Assembly: GCA_003049485.1 (NCBI GenBank)
Contig: PYST01000375.1
Span: 1 to 35,548 of the forward strand
Source: Ophioceras dolichostomum
Lineage: Eukaryota; Ascomycota; Sordariomycetes; Magnaporthales; Ophioceraceae
Length of the DNA: 35,548 nucleotides
Direction of reading: 5' to 3'
Shown: positions 1-8,394 of the stretch, piece after piece
How positions within the stretch are numbered: position 1 is the stretch's first letter
How the letters are laid out: each line of letters begins with the position of its first letter
Made by a program: the position numbers and the translations under genes
The notes under the pieces: generated by a model
Seen by the model: only the letters and a program-made list of their open reading frames with translations
What the model was told of the DNA's origin: nothing
Databases searched by the model: none

Positions 1-518
1 AAAATTGGCTGTAGAATTTTCGATTATTCCATTGGTAGTGCTGCTGACCCATAACTACCCCTGACCCATAACTACCCCCTTAACTCTAGCGTCTCAGATT
101 GGCATAGAGGCCTTCTTCAGCATTGTCCAAGAATCGTTGATCAATAGCCCTACCCTGGAACCTCGTCACTAAACGGCTAGCACCATAGGGATAGTGATTA
201 ATAAACATACGCTGTCAAATCCCCAATTGCTTAGCAGACTTCTGATAGAGCTTGGCTGAAATTTGCAACAGGGAAAGGTTAACCATATAATGAATGCGCA
301 ATTCATGCAAGCCACGGGCGCTCCGGGGGCTGACCAGAAGATACCGCTTTGGGAATCGCCAGAGCAGACTAACTAAATACCTTTACCATGTCACTTGTAT
401 TGTTTCGCAACATACTGTGCACGTTTCACTCTCCTGACCTCCAGGCACTGTAACTTGGGCCCGACTCACCGGAATTTACGCATCAGGCGCCTTCAGGGTA
501 AAATCAAGTTGCTTATAA
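1..518. other. Left-edge intergenic DNA, no gene seen
   Basis: I see no coding frame I can support here. The only clear structure is a short 17-bp tandem duplication at 44-77. I looked on the minus strand for the missing C-terminal part of the epoxide hydrolase fragment that ends at 519 and did not find it. Confidence 0.5.
44..77. repeat. 17-bp tandem duplication
   Basis: Two perfect adjacent copies of CTGACCCATAACTACCC occupy 44-60 and 61-77. There are only two copies, and nothing links them to a coding or regulatory role. Confidence 0.9.
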
Positions 519-974
519 TCACGAGGAGACCCCAGGATCACCATGTACAACCCTCACCCCCCACGTGAGCAGCTCGTCGTCGGTGAACGGCAGGACGGAA
601 GACCGTCGGTTCGTCCAGTCGTGCAGCTTCTCGTAGAGCCAGGCCAGCAGGGCCGCAGGGCCGTCGGCGAGGGCGTAGCCGATGGTCTGCGGCTCCGTCG
701 ACGCCAGCTGGAAGTAGCCGGTGCCCATCTTGCCGTGCCGCTCCATGTAGGCGAGGCCTGCTAGCTCGGACGCGGTGAGCGGCGTCGAAAGGGTCCGGGC
801 GTGAAGCTCCGGATTGGTGGCGTCGGTGACCTCGGCCGGCTGGGCCGGCAGCGCAGTGTTGATGTGGTAGGCTTGCAGTGCGCCGGCTCGTACTTCCGGG
901 CTAAGAAACGGGGTTACGGGTGTGCCCAGGTCCCAGGTCACCTCCTTGGACGACTGGCTTGACGAGATCATCAA
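519..974 (-). pseudogene. Epoxide hydrolase (alpha/beta-hydrolase) internal fragment
   Basis: The 151-codon frame resembles the cap and late-core part of fungal microsomal-type epoxide hydrolases. The segment AGALQAYHIN is followed by LTASELAGL, GTGYFQ, STEPQTIGYALADGP and LLAWLYEKLHDW. Intact enzymes of this family are about 400 residues, with an N-terminal EHN region, an HGWPGS-type oxyanion motif, a nucleophile Asp and a C-terminal catalytic His. None of these is present on either side, so only about 110 residues of family sequence remain. After the LLTW segment the frame runs into sequence unlike the family and stops; an intron donor-like GTGAGG lies there, but no continuation follows. 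I read it as a relic. A very divergent or multi-exon gene is less likely. Confidence 0.6.
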
Positions 975-1071
975 GCCAGCCCGGTCCGTGAAGACGGGAC
1001 ATCTTACTCCATAGAAGGGGTTACCTACCGTACTAATTATGCCCCAGAGCCACCATCAGCTTGTCACATAC

Positions 1072-1560
1072 CTCCGTAGAGCGAGAACTCGTGAGCGCTG
1101 ACCGTGCAGAAGTAGTCAAAGTGATAGCATCGCCGTCGTCTTCTAGCTGCGACAGCGAGAGCGAGGCTCTAATGTGAAAGGCGGGCAAGCAGGCAATTTA
1201 GTGACACATCGGTGGACGTGAGCAGGGATGTGAGGCCGTAGCTGGATCACACCAGTGGACGATCACGGCAGTCCTAACGGAATCCAAGAAGTCGCATTTC
1301 CAACCCGTTTCTTCACACTGCGAGCAGGACGGCCTTGCCTCGTCGCATTTCTTTCGCCCGATTCTGTGAGAGCCCATCAGTATCTCCGAAAAAAGAAGAC
1401 TATGGCCAAGCATAGCTACCGCTCCACTCCCACACTTACTTACAAGTGCGGCAGCCTGTCTTGACCTTCCGGACCCCTCCAGCTCCTAGCCAACTTTTCT
1501 TTCCACACGTCTTGACGAAGGCCCGGTCCGTTATATGTGTGATGCAGTGCACAGAATCGA
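1072..1560 (-). pseudogene. Zn(II)2Cys6 transcription factor N-terminal relic
   Basis: Splicing a 76-bp intron (1439-1364, donor GTAAGTG, acceptor CACAG) joins KTGCRTCK to IGRKKCDEARPSCSQC and EETGWKCDF. The result is a perfect fungal zinc-cluster spacing: C-x2-C-x6-C-x6-C-x2-C-x6-C. A possible further exon at 1168-1072, reached by a GTTAGG donor at 1278 and a CATTAG acceptor, encodes YHFDYFCTVSAHEFSLYG. To me this resembles the start of the fungal-specific transcription factor domain. The linker between the two is far too short for an intact regulator, no in-frame ATG is obvious upstream, and no activation domain follows. I infer a broken gene next to the epoxide hydrolase fragment. The zinc cluster itself is certain; the third exon is tentative. 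Confidence 0.62.
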
Positions 1561-1631
1561 GTGTCGTCGACTCGAATTGGGTACCATCCCGGTCGGCATG
1601 TTAACGGCGTTGTGGCTGCTACACAGCACAA

Positions 1632-2141
1632 ACTTCCTGGTTGGGGGTAGGTTACTACTCACTTCCTATTAGCTCAGGCGTGCGTTCAACACGCACAGGA
1701 AGGCTTGGGGGACGAAGTACTGAAGAAGGTGAAAGGCAAGTTGAGACTAGGAGATGCGCAATCAGTTCTTTGATTGAAGGCAACGCTTGCTAAAACTAAC
1801 GAGATAGGAAGCAGGTTACATTAACCTGCCTTGAACTTTGAACGCCGGGGCTGATGGAGTCAACAGTTCAAAGAACCTCAGATCTCAAGATGAGGTGGGT
1901 TGGGATGCTAATGTTACAATTCCCTCCTTTGTACGGACGATATTGCCTCTCCCTCAACTTTTCAAAAAGGGAAAAAGAGGGTAGGCATGGAAGTGATGTA
2001 GGAGATCCTATGCAGAAGATCGTCTCCATTGAGGAGGGAAGGGAAATTGAGAAATAGGAAGACGGGAAACGACTGTTGCGACGAGGCCCCCAAGAAACAC
2101 AGCCCCAACCTTAACTCCCCGCCTACCAACTGGACAGACTT
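1632..2141. other. Intergenic, ABD1 3' flank
   Basis: No coding frame is supportable in this stretch. It presumably holds the 3' untranslated end of the ABD1 gene, whose stop codon is at 2142-2144 on the minus strand. Confidence 0.5.
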
Positions 2142-3710
2142 TCAGACCTTGTAAAAGCAGAACCCGACATAGAAGCTCGCGGCTTCCATCTCCTCCGGCG
2201 TCACGGCCAGCTCGCCCGTGTGCCTGTTGCGAACGCCCATGCGCTCGCTCAGGGGGCCCAGGATGCGGTCGTTCTTCTCCGAGTCCCAGATGTCGCGGAA
2301 GGACTTGTGGTACTGCAGCTCCAGGTTGAAGTCCTCGGCCAGGGCGCGGAAGGCCTCCCACGGGACCACGTACTCGGGCACCTCCTCGACCGCCTCGTGC
2401 AGGAAGAAGTTGTACTTCCAGCCGAACGGCGGCCGGAAGATGCCGTCCTCCGGCGTCTTGCCCGGGAACCTGACCCGGTAAATGTCGTTGCCCCACTCGG
2501 CCGTGCCCTCCGCCTCGCCCTCCTCAAGCTCACCCTCCTCGGCCTCGGCCTCGGCCGGCGGCGCCTTGCCGCTTTCCTTCGCTGCCGCCGCTGCCTCAGC
2601 TGCTGCCGCCGCTTTCTTCTTGATGGCCGCCAGCCGCGCGTTGTGCTCGCGCACCTTAGTGCTGATCACATCCGAGCTGGGGATGCAGCCGATCAGCCGG
2701 CCACCCTTCTTCAGCGAACCAGCTACGTTTTTGAGCATCATGCGCGCCTTTTGCTCCGACTCAAAGGCGTAGTGCATGCAGAACATCATGCTGACGACGT
2801 CGAAGCCACGGCCGCGGATATGGCCAGACGGGTCGAAGCCAACCTGGCGGACAATGTCGATGTCGCCGATGCTCTCGGAAAAGCAGTCTTTAACATGAAA
2901 CCTGGCGTCGAAGAGCCGCTGTTGGTGCCTCCTGTTGTGGAAGCCGCCCCTGCCGCCTCGTCCGCCGCCGCCCCGGTTGCTCATTCCACGATATCGTTCC
3001 CTTGCTTGATCGATACTGACGTCGGCAGGGTCCAATCCGACGTATAGCTCGACCGGTTGCGGCGCCTGCTGCCACTTCCCCAGGTCCCCTCCTTTGCCGC
3101 AGCCGATGTCGAGGACCAGTAGGTTGGAGCCGCCGCCCGAGTCATGGCCACCGTGAGGTGTGAATTCCTCGTCGGGCGAGAACTTCTGGATGATACAGCT
3201 CTTGATCCAGTTGTTGAGGGAGCGGAGGCCCCTGATGCGGCTGTCAGTCATACGCCAGTCGCGGCCCCGTTCGGGGACGGCGTTGTAGTGCGCTCGCACC
3301 ACGTCATTGATGACGTTGCGTTGCTCTTCGGCCTGGCGCTGCTGCGCCGCCCGTTCTCGCTCCAACGCCCGCTGCCGGATAGCCTCGCGCTCCGCATCCG
3401 TAATGCGCGCGCGCTGGCCCGGCCGTTTAGGCTTCCGTGGAGCCTCCTCGCCGCCAGCGCTTCCGCTAGCACCAGCACCGGCACCCGGCGAGGCTGATCG
3501 GTGCCGCTTCTTGGCAGGTTCCAGTGACTTAGCATCGTAGGGTACTGGCAGCTCTTCGGTGGCCTGGCTGCCGGATGCGCCGTCTCGCTTGGAGCCGGCA
3601 TGGCTACCATCTTTGACGGGAGACTGTGATCGTTTGCGCTTCTTTGCGGCGTCGAGCTTCCGCGCATCGTAGGCCTGGGGCTGAATCTCGTAGTCGTCTG
3701 CGCCGGCCAT
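2142..3710 (-). CDS. ABD1: mRNA cap guanine-N7 methyltransferase
   Basis: This nuclear enzyme transfers a methyl group from S-adenosylmethionine to N7 of the cap guanosine on nascent mRNA. The single exon encodes 522 aa. A basic, disordered tail (about 1-130) holds two copies of a YDA-x2-L-x2-AKKR-x-RSxSP motif. The methyltransferase core follows: VVRAHYN near 138, the SAM-binding VLDIGCGKGGDL near 199-210, VGLDPADVSI, and FCMHYAFES typical of the RNMT/Abd1 family, ending with the conserved ASFYVGFCFYKV. Two insertions stand out: an RGG-rich loop at about 241-261 and an Ala/Glu-rich stretch at about 361-405. The frame is open upstream to a TTG, but the first ATG (3710) has A at -3 and G at +4, so I chose it. 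It is divergent from RPN7. Family assignment is secure. Confidence 0.95.
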   Translation of the reverse strand: MAGADDYEIQPQAYDARKLDAAKKRKRSQSPVKDGSHAGSKRDGASGSQATEELPVPYDAKSLEPAKKRHRSASPGAGAGASGSAGGEEAPRKPKRPGQRARITDAEREAIRQRALERERAAQQRQAEEQRNVINDVVRAHYNAVPERGRDWRMTDSRIRGLRSLNNWIKSCIIQKFSPDEEFTPHGGHDSGGGSNLLVLDIGCGKGGDLGKWQQAPQPVELYVGLDPADVSIDQARERYRGMSNRGGGGRGGRGGFHNRRHQQRLFDARFHVKDCFSESIGDIDIVRQVGFDPSGHIRGRGFDVVSMMFCMHYAFESEQKARMMLKNVAGSLKKGGRLIGCIPSSDVISTKVREHNARLAAIKKKAAAAAEAAAAAKESGKAPPAEAEAEEGELEEGEAEGTAEWGNDIYRVRFPGKTPEDGIFRPPFGWKYNFFLHEAVEEVPEYVVPWEAFRALAEDFNLELQYHKSFRDIWDSEKNDRILGPLSERMGVRNRHTGELAVTPEEMEAASFYVGFCFYKV

Positions 3711-4320
3711 GCTGGAAGCTGCGATCGGACAGGTCGGCAAGGCAAATCTGCAGGCCCCTTGAACTGTTCCCCGGTCCGTGGTGAGCGATAAAATGTTTGA
3801 TATCGTCGGCTCCCCTCAAACTCGACGTGGTGATGGATTGTGATGTGTTTCCTTCTTTTGTCTTTTCTTTGATGGATGTTGGCGGTTGGAGAAGTCAGAA
3901 ATCGAAAGTCCAACGGGGTCCAGACAAGCGGGTGTCTGAGCCCAAGAACGGGATTACGTCAGCGAAAACGACTTGGAGCTCCGTCCAACGAGCCTGACGC
4001 GCGAGCCTTCGCCGCCTGGAGCTGGTGCAGTTTCCGCTGGCCAACGACAGCTCTCGTCACCTCTCTTCTCAACAACCCAGAACCCAAAAATCTCATCCAT
4101 CGACATCCCTTCCGTTGACTAACCGTTTCCGAAACCGCATACGTGTTTTTTTAGGCCCTGCACTCCCCAATTGCATTTCGGACAGCGCCTTTTTTTCCCT
4201 ACGAATACTTGCCCAGAGGCACACCTGTCCGGGATCAGAAGCAGCTCGCGAGGCAGCAGAAGGACGCAGGAGACCAGCAGCATCAGCAGCTAGCTCTGAG
4301 CCGTCAGCCCTCAGGAGACC
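3711..4320. promoter_or_regulatory. Bidirectional promoter region of ABD1 and RPN7
   Basis: These 610 bp separate two divergently oriented start codons, so both promoters and 5' leaders must lie here. I see no core-promoter motif I would name with confidence. A shared regulatory control of the two genes is possible from the arrangement but not shown. Confidence 0.55.
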
Positions 4321-6114
4321 ATGGGCTCGGATCCTCAATATGCGAAGTGGCCGCAGCTGCCGCTGGCTCAGCATGTCTTCACGCTGACGAACACGTACGC
4401 CAGCCGGACGAGCCAGCAGGCGGCGGCTAAGAGCCTGCAGGACGCGATAAACGAACACAAGATGGCGCCGCTGTACAGATACCTGGCGCACCCTATCGAG
4501 GGTATCCTGAACGTCGTAGGCGAGGGCGGCGCCAGCGCGCCTGGGAAGCCCCTCAGCAGGAAGTCTAGTGCCGTGGGCATGATCTCGACCAAGAGCCCAG
4601 CCGTCACGAGCATAACCCTGCCCTGGGACGAAGCTCTGTACCAGAAGCTCAAGGCGGCCAACGACGCGGAGCTGGATGAGTTCAAGAAGGAGGAGGATGA
4701 GGCCACCGAGAAGGCGGGTGAGACGGAGATCCAGGCGGTCATGGGCAAGAGGGCCGAATTCTGGGCGAGGGTGGGCGACAAGGTGAGTTTTCTTGATTTT
4801 CCCCTTTTTGTCCTCCCATCTGCTTCGCCCGCTTCCACCGTCAACCTAAATTCCCCCAAAGTTGCGCCAGTGGACTAATGCGGTTTGTCGTAACTTGTGC
4901 GTAGGAGAGGGCAATCGCGGCCTACGAACTCGTGTTTGAGAAGACGGGCGTCCTCGGCACCAAGATCGACCTGGTACTGGCCGAGGTCCGCATGGGCCTC
5001 TTCTATGGCGACAAGCAGCTGGTGAAGAAGCAGCTGGAGCGGGCCAAGACGCTCGTCGAGTCCGGCGGCGACTGGGACCGGCGCAACCGGCTCAAGGCCT
5101 ACGAGGGCCTGCACCTGCTCACGGTACGGTCCTACAACCTGGCCGCCCCGCTCCTGCTCGACAGCCTGTCGACCTTCACGTCGTACGAGCTGTGCACCTA
5201 TAGCTCCCTGGTTGTCTACTCGGTGCTGGCCGGTTCCGTCAGCCTCAAGCGCGTCGACTTCAAGTCCAAGGTTGTCGATGCTCCCGAGATCAAGGCCATC
5301 CTCGGCGACGGCGAGGACAAGCTGTTGGCTCTGACCGGCGCCCTGTCCGCCGGCCCCGGTGCCGATGCCGACATGGCCGACGCGACTTCCGCTTCGGGTT
5401 CAGCCACCGCCGGCAGCGCTGCTGCTCCATCCGCTGCTGCCGGAACCGGTGCCGCGACGACGCTGGTCAACCTAACGACGCTGGGCTCAGGCTCCGACCA
5501 GCCAGAATCTGAGCTCGCGGTTGACTTCTCTCCGTTGGCGCAGCTCGTGTCCAGCCTCTACATGGGCAACTACAAGCAGTTCTTCCAAGCGCTTGCCCAG
5601 GTCGAGGAGCAGTTCCTCACCCAAGAGCGCTACCTGCACGAGCACAAGAACTGGTTTATCCGCGAGATGCGCCTTCGTGCTTACCAGCAGCTGCTGCAGA
5701 GCTACCGCGTCGTCGGCCTGGAGAGCATGGCCAACGACTTTGGTGTCACCGTTGAGTTTTTGGACCGGTTAGTACCTTTTCTCTCATGTCCCTTCCACTG
5801 CCCTTCCACTTCATCTATGTTATTTGGTTGCCCTTCCAGTGCTCCCTGGACCCTGCCAGAATATCATTTACAGAGGTTTGGCTGACATTTCTGCTTCGTT
5901 TGTGTGGCACCGCAGTGACCTGGCCAAGTTCATCGCCGCCGGTCGCATCCCTTGCACCATCGATCGTGTTACCGGAAAGGGCGTCATCGAGACAAACCGC
6001 CCAGACGACAAAAACAAGCAGTACCAGGACGTTGTCAGGCAGGGTGATCAACTCATCACAAAGCTACAGAAGTACGGGCAGGCGGTCAGGTTGAGGGGAA
6101 GCGAGAGGGCTTGA
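4321..6114 (+). CDS. RPN7: 26S proteasome regulatory subunit Rpn7 (lid)
   Basis: Rpn7 (PSMD6) is a PCI-domain scaffold of the 19S lid that recognises and degrades ubiquitinated proteins. Three exons are inferred: 4321-4782, 4905-5767 and 5916-6114, together 507 aa. Intron 1 (122 bp) has donor GTGAGT and acceptor TAG and keeps phase 0. Intron 2 (148 bp) has donor GTTAGT, a GCTGAC branch point and acceptor CGCAG, and joins EFLDR to DLAKFIAAG. Markers are PLYRYLAHP, the TPR-like helical part KIDLVLAEVRMGLFYGD, the PCI domain, and the C-terminal GVIETNRPDDKN signature. An Ala/Gly/Ser-rich insertion of about 55 residues (about 299-356) sits before the PCI winged helix. The usual length is about 390-430 aa, and the insertion explains the excess. 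Confidence 0.94.
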
Positions 6115-6854
6115 GCTGAGCCGCCGGGAAGTTGGGTTTTACGGTCTGCCAGGGACTACAGGAGGCGAAGAGGTGATCATAAAATGGGTTGGTTGCATGG
6201 GTCCATTTCTTAAGAGGTTTATAAAAGCGCGACAGCAGCAAAGCCTTCTATTGAGTGGGAATGCACTATCCAAGCAAGCTAGTTTTTATTTTGATGAAAC
6301 TGAGCCCTGCTGCCTCCCAGTCATCGATCGATCGATCTAGACTAGGCCATAGAGGTCACGGTTTCGAGACAAAACAACAAGACTCGGTAGAAATATTTTG
6401 TAAAAGAGAGAGTTCCCAAAATGCTTCGCACCTAGATCCCACACTTTGGGTCTCCTTGATGGAGTGATTGTCAGTAAGCACCTAGTAGGTAAAGTACCTA
6501 TTCGCATACCGTGGCTGCGAGGAGCGAGGTTCCCCGTTGGCAGATAGAACAAGTAGCTGGCGGATGACAAAAACGGTGTTCACATAGACGGAACCCCTCA
6601 CTCAGACGACAGACGTTGGAGCCAGGAACAGAGTACGGACGGCAGAGATCTATCTATTCGTAGATTTCAGGGGTTCCTATCAGTATGCCTGTTCTCGATA
6701 TCAATCGATTTTCGTAGTTCGGTTTTTGTTGTTTTAACTGTTTTTTATTCTCACTTCCACTTTCCTTTTGCTTGCTCCACCAAACGCTTCGCAGCTTGAT
6801 TCACGAACCACCAACAGGGTCTGCAGGGAGAGGGCCGCTGCCTACCTGTACCTT
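6115..6854. other. Intergenic between convergent RPN7 and ALT1
   Basis: RPN7 and the alanine aminotransferase gene converge on this 740-bp stretch, which must contain both 3' untranslated regions and polyadenylation sites. It contains a GATCGATCGATC run near 6327 and a TACCTA-type motif near 6482-6500. No gene is seen. Confidence 0.55.
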
Positions 6855-8394
6855 CTACCTGTACTTGTCCATAAACTCCTTGTGGAACTTGACGATGCTG
6901 CCGACCCACTCGGTGCCGGGGGCCAGGAAGGTGGTTCGGAAATGCAGCGTGCCGGGCTTCTGCCCGAAGCCGCTTCCGGGCACGACGCAGACGCCCGTAG
7001 CCTCGAGCAGGCGCATGCAGTAGAACTCATCAGGAGTGCGGCCCTCCTTCTCTGCAGCCTCAGCCGCGCGAGCTGGGACGTGGATGGTGGGGAAGAGGTA
7101 CATGCTGCCCTGCGGAGCGCCGCACTCAACGCCCTCCATCTCGTCAAACGCCTTGTGCAGGGCGTTGGCGCGGCCCCGCAGGCCCTCGAAGATGCCGTTG
7201 TACTCCTTGTTGTACAGCTCATAGCTCGGCTCGCCCTCGCGCGGCGGGTTGACCATCAGCTCGACCAGGCACTGGCCGATGACGGGCGAGCACAGCGTGA
7301 TAGACACGAACTTGTAGATCTCGGCCTGCACCTCCGGGTCGAAGCCGACCAGCTCGAAGTAGCCGCCGCGGTGGCCGCACTCACCCACCATGCCCTTGGA
7401 CACCGAGTGCAGCGAGGCGAGCTCGACCCCATCGTACTTGCCGGGCGACTCCTGCTGCATCTTCCGCAGGACGCTCTTGAACGAGTGGAACTTGCCAATG
7501 AAGACGTTGGTCTGGTACACCTCATCCGCCATGACCACCAGCCGCTCAGCGCGCGCAAGCTCGATGACGGACCGGATATCCTCCTCCGGCAGCGAGGCTC
7601 CCGTCGGGTTGCCCGGGTTGATAATTACGATGGCACGCACGTCAATGCCCTTGGCCTTGGCATCATCGTGGGCGCTCTTGATTGTGTCCAAGGTGGTACC
7701 CCAGTCCTTGGCCTCATCCAGGTAGTAGGGTACACACTGCGAGTCCAGCACGGACAAGGAGGCCGTGTACAGCGGGTACTGGGGGATGGGCACCAGGATG
7801 CCGGACTTGCTGTCGGCGCAGATAACGTGCAGCAGAGTGTTCACCCCAGCCGACGCTCCCGCCGACAGGTAGATGTCGGATTCCTTTGCAGGGAAGCCAT
7901 CACGTCCTGTCATGCTCGTATTCTCTGTCAGTCTCGTTCTCAGGTCGCTTTCCCTCACGTGTTCAGCCCTTCGACATGCACTCACGTTCAAGGAAGTCGG
8001 CGATGCTCTGGCGGATGGCCGGCACGCCGTTGCTGGCACTGTAGGCGCCCACAGAGCCAACCTTGCTCAGCAGCCATTTAGCACGGGCGATGACGTCCGT
8101 CTTGTATCCAAGGCTGCCCAACAGGACATCCTCGTGCTGCAACAGCTGCGGGTTCTCCAGCAGACTCAGCACCTGGCGGAAGAAGGTGATGGGCTTCTGG
8201 TCCAGCTGCTGCGGATTACCAATGTTCGCCGAGATAACCTGCTTGAACGGCAGGTCCGCACCATCGCCCCTGTTGATCTTTGCACGGTACTCCTCGCTCT
8301 TGACAGCCAACTCACCCCTCACGGCGTACTTGGCCGCCTTCACGTGGGGGTTGATGTTCCCATGGTTGAGCCGCCGCACCGGAGTGGAAGACAT
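6855..8394 (-). CDS. ALT1: Alanine aminotransferase (glutamate-pyruvate transaminase)
   Basis: This PLP enzyme interconverts alanine plus 2-oxoglutarate with pyruvate plus glutamate. Exon 1 is 8394-7986 and exon 2 is 7906-6855, giving 486 aa. The 79-bp intron has donor GTGAGT, a GCTGAAC branch-like site and acceptor ACAG, and restores FLER-RDGFPA across the junction. Class I/II aminotransferase features are INPGNPTG, VMADEVYQ, the PLP-lysine motif SVSKGMVGECGHRGGY (Lys about 297) and the C-terminal PGSGFGQ with HFRTTFL. The N-terminal RRLNHGNINPHVKAAKYAVRG region is typical of the eukaryotic ALT subfamily. From this ATG the product lacks an obvious mitochondrial presequence, so a cytosolic form is predicted. 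An upstream alternative start exon cannot be excluded. The symbol follows yeast ALT1/ALT2 usage. Confidence 0.93.

Noticed and set aside
44..77. Short repeat considered as a CRISPR remnant
   Set aside because: There are only two adjacent copies with no spacers, and the genome is eukaryotic.
2220..3047. Long plus-strand frame of 275 codons opposite ABD1
   Set aside because: It is the shadow of the real methyltransferase frame; no domain is visible and composition follows the antisense of a GC-rich gene.
3711..3740. Extension of ABD1 by ten residues
   Set aside because: The extension begins with TTG, not ATG; the ATG at 3710 has a good context.
6768..8081. Plus-strand frame of 437 codons opposite ALT1
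   Set aside because: Antisense of a conserved aminotransferase; the minus frame carries the PLP-lysine motif and good splice sites, the plus frame has no known motif.
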